Source: Candidatus Zixiibacteriota bacterium
Lineage (GTDB): Bacteria; Zixibacteria; MSB-5A5; GN15; FEB-12
DNA length: 6,980 nt
Reading direction: 5' to 3'
Assembly (NCBI GenBank): GCA_003641345.1
Contig: QNAD01000108.1
Location: forward strand, 1-6,980
Shown here in pieces: positions 1 to 5,800 of this stretch; the first letter of the stretch is position 1, and each line of letters starts with the position of its first letter. The notes beneath the pieces are model-generated. The model saw only the letters and a program-made list of their open reading frames with translations. It searched no databases and was not told the DNA's origin. The position numbers and the translations under genes were made by a program.

Positions 1-229
1 CCCTGTGTCCCAGCTTTTTAAATTAATTATCCCCGTAACTAATTACGTATATCCTTGAATAACAATTATATAAATAAAAACGAACAATTTTATTACATAT
101 TGCAGAGAACTATAAAGTTAAGTCTGTAAACATAATAAATATTGACAAAATAGAATATTATTATATACTTAATTTAATAAAAATTATTATTTTTAGACAA
201 TTTTCTTACCCTAAAAGAAAGATAAATAC
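1..229. other. AT-rich intergenic region upstream of the two-gene unit
   Basis: All forward frames hit stop codons within the first 60 bases, and I found no convincing reverse-strand gene. This stretch therefore appears non-coding, apart from the possibility that the first few codons are the tail of an upstream gene (one frame reaches TAA at 19-21). From about 60 onward it is almost all A and T. It contains the promoter described separately and an untranslated leader of about 50 bases before the ATG at 230. A small inverted repeat (CGTAA at 34-38, TTACG at 43-47) is too short, and lacks the following T-run, to be called a terminator. Confidence 0.7.
142..169 (+). promoter_or_regulatory. Probable sigma70-type promoter for the outer-membrane protein/PKD unit
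   Basis: A perfect -35 hexamer TTGACA (142-147) is followed after 16 bases by TATACT (164-169), which matches the -10 consensus at five of six positions. Transcription would start near 175-178 and leave a leader of about 50-55 bases before the ATG at 230. The position directly upstream of the first gene supports it. The surrounding A/T richness raises the chance of fortuitous -10 matches, but a full TTGACA at near-ideal spacing is less likely by chance. It does not look like the Bacteroidetes-type promoter (TTTG/TAnnTTTG). With no terminator visible between the genes, it probably serves both. Confidence 0.55.
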
Positions 230-2854
230 ATGAGAAAAATGTTCAAGAACCACAAAAAAACTGCGCAATTATGTATGCTTTTTATTGTTTTAGGTTTAGT
301 GCCTACAATTGCATTTTGTGGTGATTCGGTAATTTCCGGAGAATCTCCGGGAATGGGTAATCAATCTAAATTATTAGACCCTGTCTCTAACGTTAGCAGA
401 GATTATCTTTTACAAGATTCGATGTATGCCAGTCGACAAAATTTACTATTCTTGGGGTTGGCTGAAATGACAATTCATACTCTATCCGTAAAAGGGAATG
501 AAACAGCTTTTGATATCAATAGTCCGGATCTAACAAAAGATTTATCAACAAATTTCCGTGCATCTTTGTTTGCTGACGGCAATATTGGTAAGGGTCTTTT
601 TGTACACGGCGTAACAGTTCTTGATTCAAAAATTGATGATGAGTACCGCGTTTATGATCCTTCTATTTTTAGATTTAAGATGTCTGTTGAATCAACAGAG
701 CCTCTTTGGGATACATGGCGTTTTACAGGCAATAGCATTTATGACCCAAATTATCTGTGGGAATATTCTAATCTTGATACTCGTCTATTAACTCAACCTC
801 AGGAAAAAGCGAGATTGGAACTTTTCGCAAAACTGGAATCTGATGATCATGGTTATATTGAAGGTGGTTCAATAAAACCAAGTTTTAAAGGTGCTCAGTT
901 CAGTCTTTATAATCGTTCAATTTTTGGAGCTTATGCAGACTTAAAAAACAATTCATTAGGTATTGAAGCTGTTGGCGGAAAATTGGATGGCAAAAGATTC
1001 AGAGAAGGTACTTCGGTTGGCTTTCCGGCTGACGGTACCTCGGGACCATATTATTTGTCAAATGCTCCCGTAACTCGTGCAAGTGAAGAAGTTAAAGTAG
1101 AAATTCGAGATCGTTTTGATTTGACAACTCTTATTTCGTCGCGGCGGCTTATCCGTGATATTGATTATACGGTCGATTATGAGAGAGGCAGGATTCTTCT
1201 TTATCAACCTGTTCCAAGTGTAACAGCTGCCAATGATCCTATATATATAGTTATCACTTATGATTATCAAAGAACCAGTAATGATGAATTACTTGGTGTT
1301 CGATTGAACAATAAAATTAACAATTCAAACTCAACCAGCATCTCAATTCTTCATCAGTTTCAAGATAACAATGTAGCAACTGTTGGTTTAGAAGAACCCA
1401 AAAATCTTTTTGCAGGAGATGCTCTTCTTGATTTCAAAAGGTTTGGTTCTGGGTATATAGAAATTGCAGGTACTGAAAGTGACAATTATTCAGATGAAGA
1501 TATGGCTTTGCGGGCTGGCTGGACAGTTAATCCTTTTGAAAAATTGAGAATCAATGCCGACATGCAACGTATTGAAGATAATTTTCAAACTTTTGGCAAT
1601 GCCAATTTACAACCTACAACAAATCAGCAAAGACTTAACACCGAAGGTATTTATAATCTTACTGAAAAACAGCAACTCAATGGTTCATTTAGAAATATAA
1701 AAAACATTATACCGAATGGTTTAAATAACACATACGCTGGTACAAAGAAGGAAGATATTTATACTCTTTCTTATAAAAATCGTGAACGGGAGAGCTTGAA
1801 TTTTGGGGCAGGGTTTGAATTAAGAAATACAAAAAATTCAGACAATCCTCTTGCAGAAAATAAACGTCAAAAACGGTTCATAGGTGATCTTAGCGGTAAG
1901 CAAGAACAGTTTATTTTTATAAATAATTTTGAGTATGGAACTCATTATGAACTTGTAACTTTACGCAACCTTGTAGCAGGGGGATTAGGTAACAATAATA
2001 CTAATCAATTTTCTGCAACCGTTGCCAGCGAGCCTCGTCAGGGTACTCGAATTGAATTTACTCAAAGAATTCGCCTTGTGAAAGATAATGATACCGATTT
2101 ATGGTCAGACCGTGAAGATGCAACGTTCTTTAATATGCGCACAAAGCATTCAAAGAATTTTAGAACTTTTACCACTTATGAGTATAAAAAATATACTGTT
2201 CCGGGTAATGACTTGAGTTTTTGGCAGTCAGACCCCAACAAGAAAGAACAAGCAGGTTCTATAGCTTTTGAATATTTGCCGGTAGAAAAGATTAAAACAT
2301 TAGGTAAATTTACTCGACATGACCTTAATCAAGTCTGGACAGATTCAACTTTATCTAAAGTAGATGATTTCATGCTTGGGCAAGTTACTTATTTCTTCAC
2401 TCACCATTTCTGGTTAGATGTTGAAACTGAATTCCATCAAATTAAACGGGAAGCCAATTTGAACTCACGTAATAAGACATGGGACTTTGGTGTACGGCTT
2501 CATTGGAATCGAGATAGATTAAATGAATTTACTGCCGGTTTAATACGCCGCTGGCAATTGAAAGAAGATGAACCGGTGCAGGAATTGAAATCAACAAATT
2601 ACCTTCTTTTGCTGAATGGTTCTGTGGCTCTTAACAAAAATTTCTTTGCGTTGGCATCGTTCAAAAGATTTTTGCTTCGAAATATATACGAGGATGAAGA
2701 AACATTTATTAAGTTAGAAGCCGGATATGAAAATACAAAGAGATTTCGTATCTCAATCGGTTATGAGAGAATAGAGAATGAAATTGATGATATCTTCCCT
2801 GATAATTATTATCGAGGACACGGAATATTCACTCGTATAGTTGGAAAGTTCTAG
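230..2854 (+). CDS. Large outer-membrane beta-barrel protein with conserved GTSGPY/DYxxDY module, function unknown
   Basis: The 874-residue product looks exported and outer-membrane embedded. Residues 1-30 form a Sec signal peptide: basic start (MRKMFKNHKK), hydrophobic core LCMLFIVLGLVPTIAF, then CGDS. The Cys is preceded by Phe, so this is not a good lipobox. Residues about 225-346 carry motifs I recall from large envelope proteins of several phyla, often with DUF11 or OmpA domains: YNRSIFG (227-233), GTSGPYYLS (269-277), SEEVKVEIRDR (285-295), DYTVDYERGRI (312-322) and IYIVITYDY (338-346). Residues about 350-874 are rich in alternating aromatic/polar segments separated by Asn/Asp-rich turns, as in a many-stranded barrel. 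The protein ends FTRIVGKF, and a C-terminal Phe fits a BAM beta-signal. The start at 230 is preceded only by a weak purine stretch (AAAGAAAG, 214-221); ATG at 239 is an alternative three codons in. I do not recognise a specific gene name. A passive channel, a secretion pore and an anchor for the downstream PKD protein all remain possible. Confidence 0.85.
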   Translation: MRKMFKNHKKTAQLCMLFIVLGLVPTIAFCGDSVISGESPGMGNQSKLLDPVSNVSRDYLLQDSMYASRQNLLFLGLAEMTIHTLSVKGNETAFDINSPDLTKDLSTNFRASLFADGNIGKGLFVHGVTVLDSKIDDEYRVYDPSIFRFKMSVESTEPLWDTWRFTGNSIYDPNYLWEYSNLDTRLLTQPQEKARLELFAKLESDDHGYIEGGSIKPSFKGAQFSLYNRSIFGAYADLKNNSLGIEAVGGKLDGKRFREGTSVGFPADGTSGPYYLSNAPVTRASEEVKVEIRDRFDLTTLISSRRLIRDIDYTVDYERGRILLYQPVPSVTAANDPIYIVITYDYQRTSNDELLGVRLNNKINNSNSTSISILHQFQDNNVATVGLEEPKNLFAGDALLDFKRFGSGYIEIAGTESDNYSDEDMALRAGWTVNPFEKLRINADMQRIEDNFQTFGNANLQPTTNQQRLNTEGIYNLTEKQQLNGSFRNIKNIIPNGLNNTYAGTKKEDIYTLSYKNRERESLNFGAGFELRNTKNSDNPLAENKRQKRFIGDLSGKQEQFIFINNFEYGTHYELVTLRNLVAGGLGNNNTNQFSATVASEPRQGTRIEFTQRIRLVKDNDTDLWSDREDATFFNMRTKHSKNFRTFTTYEYKKYTVPGNDLSFWQSDPNKKEQAGSIAFEYLPVEKIKTLGKFTRHDLNQVWTDSTLSKVDDFMLGQVTYFFTHHFWLDVETEFHQIKREANLNSRNKTWDFGVRLHWNRDRLNEFTAGLIRRWQLKEDEPVQELKSTNYLLLLNGSVALNKNFFALASFKRFLLRNIYEDEETFIKLEAGYENTKRFRISIGYERIENEIDDIFPDNYYRGHGIFTRIVGKF

Positions 2855-2859
2855 GAGGT
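2853..2859 (+). promoter_or_regulatory. Strong Shine-Dalgarno overlapping the upstream stop codon
   Basis: AGGAGGT begins on the second base of the TAG stop (2852-2854) of the barrel gene. It decides the downstream start: the ATG at 2861 lies only 2 bases after AGGAGG, too close for efficient initiation, whereas the in-frame ATG at 2867 lies 8 bases after it. Because ribosomes terminating on the first gene sit on the initiation site of the second, translational coupling is likely. That would tie the amount of PKD protein to that of the barrel. Confidence 0.8.
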
Positions 2860-2866
2860 AATGAAA

Positions 2867-5800
2867 ATGAATACAAATAAAAAATATCGTTCTGGAACTT
2901 CATTTATGATGTTAATATTATTAGCAATTTCATTCATATTTGCGAGTTCAATATCTGTGTCAGCTCAAGCTGAGAAGTGTCATCCTCCGGTAGCTGATTT
3001 TAGTGCGGAACCTACCGAAGGATGCTATCCGTTTGTAGTAAATTTTACAGATTTATCAACCGGTGATATAAGCACATGGTTATGGGATTTTGGTGATGGA
3101 CATACTTCAACAGAAATAAATCCACATCATACTTATGACTTTTCCGGAGTTTATAATGTTACTTTATCGCTTACAGGACCATATGGTTCTGATAGCAAAA
3201 CAGAAATTAGTTATATAACAATATTAGATGTTCCTACAGTAGATTTTTCATATGAAGTGACATCGGATTGTTCTGGAGCAAAAGTTGATTTCCAGAATCT
3301 TTCCGGTAATGCAACTTCCTGGTTATGGGATTTTGGCGATGGCAATACTTCTACAGACGAGAATCCTCCGACACATTCCTATTTTAATTCCGGAATATAT
3401 ACTGTTACATTAATAGCTACAAATATTTGTGGGTCTGTATCCGAGTCAAGCGAAATTAGTGTTATTTCCATCCCTGATCCGGTGGCTGATTTTCATGCAG
3501 ACCAAACGGAAGTTTGTGTTGAGAGTGACGTAACATTTTATAATGATTCACAAAACGCTATTGAATGGCATTGGGATTTTGGCGATGGGCAAACTTCTTA
3601 CGAACAAAACCCAGTGCATACATATACAATAGCAGGAGTTTATACTGTTACTCTAACAGTTAGAAATGATTGCGGAGAAGACTTTAAGATTAAAGAGATG
3701 TATATTAGAGTTATTCCAAATCCGATCGCTGATTTTACATCTAACTCTATTGTAACATGCCCTGGTGAAGCTGTAAGTTTTATTGACCAATCTACTTTTG
3801 CAAATACCTGGCATTGGGATTTTGGCGATGGGACTACATCAAATGAACAGAGCCCTACTCATATATACACCAACTCTGGTCAATATGCAGTTATATTGTA
3901 TGTAACAAACGATTGTGGACAAGACACGGAAATTAGAGAGAACTACATTACTGTTTTTACAGATCCGGTAGCTGATTATGGATATGAAAGACTTGATGAA
4001 TGCCATCCAAATGTTTTATGGTTCTATGATGTTTCTTCAAATGCAACTTCATGGCATTGGGATTTTGGCGATGGAAATACATCAATCGAACAAAACCCAC
4101 AATATTTCTATGTTAGTAATGGAAGCTATACAGTAACATTAACAGCTAGAAATGTTTGCGGTGAGGACAATATTAGTAAAATTGTAACTGTAAATATACC
4201 ACCTCAGCCAGAAGCTGATTTTTCTTTTGAAACAACTCCAACTTGCGATGGCGGTGTAGCTGTTTTCGCTGATAATTCAACTGATGCTACCTCATGGCTT
4301 TGGGATTTCGGTGATGGTGCGACATCAACAGATCAAAACCCAACTCATTATTATTTATATTTTCCCGGTTCTCATAATGTGACCTTAACGGCGATAAATT
4401 CCTGTGGTGAAAATTTGATAACAAAAACTGTAACTACTTCATCTTATCCTTATGCAAATCCGGAATTTACAGCTGATAAAACATCTGCTTGTACCGATGA
4501 AACTATTACTTTTACAGATCAATCCACTAATGCTGTATCATGGCATTGGGATTTTGGTGATGGTAATACATCAACTGACAGAAATCCTTCACATGCTTAT
4601 TCTACTGCAGGGACTTATGATGTGTCATTACATGTTTATGATAGGTGTGGAAGAGATTTTACTGAGACTAAAACGCAATATATAACAACTGAATATAAAC
4701 CGATTGCTGATTTTATGCCGATGTCGGGTGGTTTATGTATGGAAGATTATTTTAATTTTTCAGATTATTCTTCTTACGCAACTTCTTGGCATTGGGATTT
4801 TGGCGATGGTTCTTCATCAACTGCTCAAAACCCACAACATACTTATAACACTGATGGTATTTACACAGTTGTATTAACAGTTACAAATAGTTGTGGTCAA
4901 GACACAAAAACTATTGATATATCTGTTAATAAATCTCCCCAACCAGTAGCCGATTTCAGTTATGAAACAGTTCAGTATTGCTATATTAGTCAAGTCACCT
5001 TTACTGATCTATCATCAAATGCAATATCCTGGAGGTGGGATTTTGGTGACGGATCTACATCGACTGAACAAAATCCAATTTATAATTACCCTAATGCAGG
5101 GACATACACAGTTACGCTGATAGCAGATAACGAATGTGGACAAAATAAGATTAGCAAGACTGTAGTAATAACTGAGCATTCTTATCCAATGGCAGACTTC
5201 TCTTCTGATAAAACTGATGCTTGTGTAGATGAAACAGTAACATTTACAGACTTATCAAATAATGCAGTATCATGGTATTGGGATTTTGGCGATGGCAATA
5301 CTTCGACAGTACAAAATCCTACTCATACATATGCAAGTGAAGGAGTTTATTCTGTTAGTTTAGAAATCTATGATGTATGTAGTCGCGGTGATTATGAAAT
5401 CAAAGAACAATATATACATATACAAGCAGAACCGATAGCTAACTTCAGACCTGAATCTTATCATGTATGTACTGCCAATGAGATTCATTTTGTTGATTTA
5501 TCAACTGGTGCAACTTCATGGGAATGGGATTTTGGTGATGGTTCTACATCAACACAACAGAACCCAGATCACACTTATGCAAATAGTGGGACTTATACCG
5601 CCACATTAAAAGTAATAAATGATTGTAGTGAAGATACCAAAAGTTTAGTTTTGGATATAAATATTATTCCCCGATCTGTTGCAGATTTTACTTACGAAAC
5701 TATTCATAATTGTGATTTAGCTGTTATACAGTTTACAGACCAATCAATTAATGCTGATTCTTGGCATTGGGATTTTGGAGATGGTCATACTTCTACTGAA

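Noticed and set aside
34..47. Inverted repeat CGTAA-CTAA-TTACG as a possible terminator of an upstream gene
   Set aside because: The stem has only five pairs, mostly A/T, and is not followed by a T-run. The upstream gene itself is not visible.
230..330. Barrel protein as a lipoprotein (Cys near the end of the signal peptide)
   Set aside because: The Cys in IAFCGD is preceded by Phe, which does not fit the lipobox requirement for a small residue at -1.
1058..1270. Open frame of 70 codons on the minus strand
   Set aside because: It lies wholly inside the barrel gene, opposite its conserved DYTVDYERGRI module. It has no ribosome site and no recognisable protein features, so it is a chance antisense frame.
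230..2854. Barrel protein as a TonB-dependent receptor or a TpsB/Omp85 transporter
   Set aside because: I see no TonB box, no recognisable plug-domain motif and no POTRA-like repeats. The conserved motifs present belong to another, uncharacterised group.
4452..4685. Open frame of 77 codons on the plus strand in another frame
   Set aside because: It lies inside the PKD gene, out of frame with it. Its Leu/Met/His-rich translation is what the shifted PKD consensus would give. The PKD frame is clearly the coding one.
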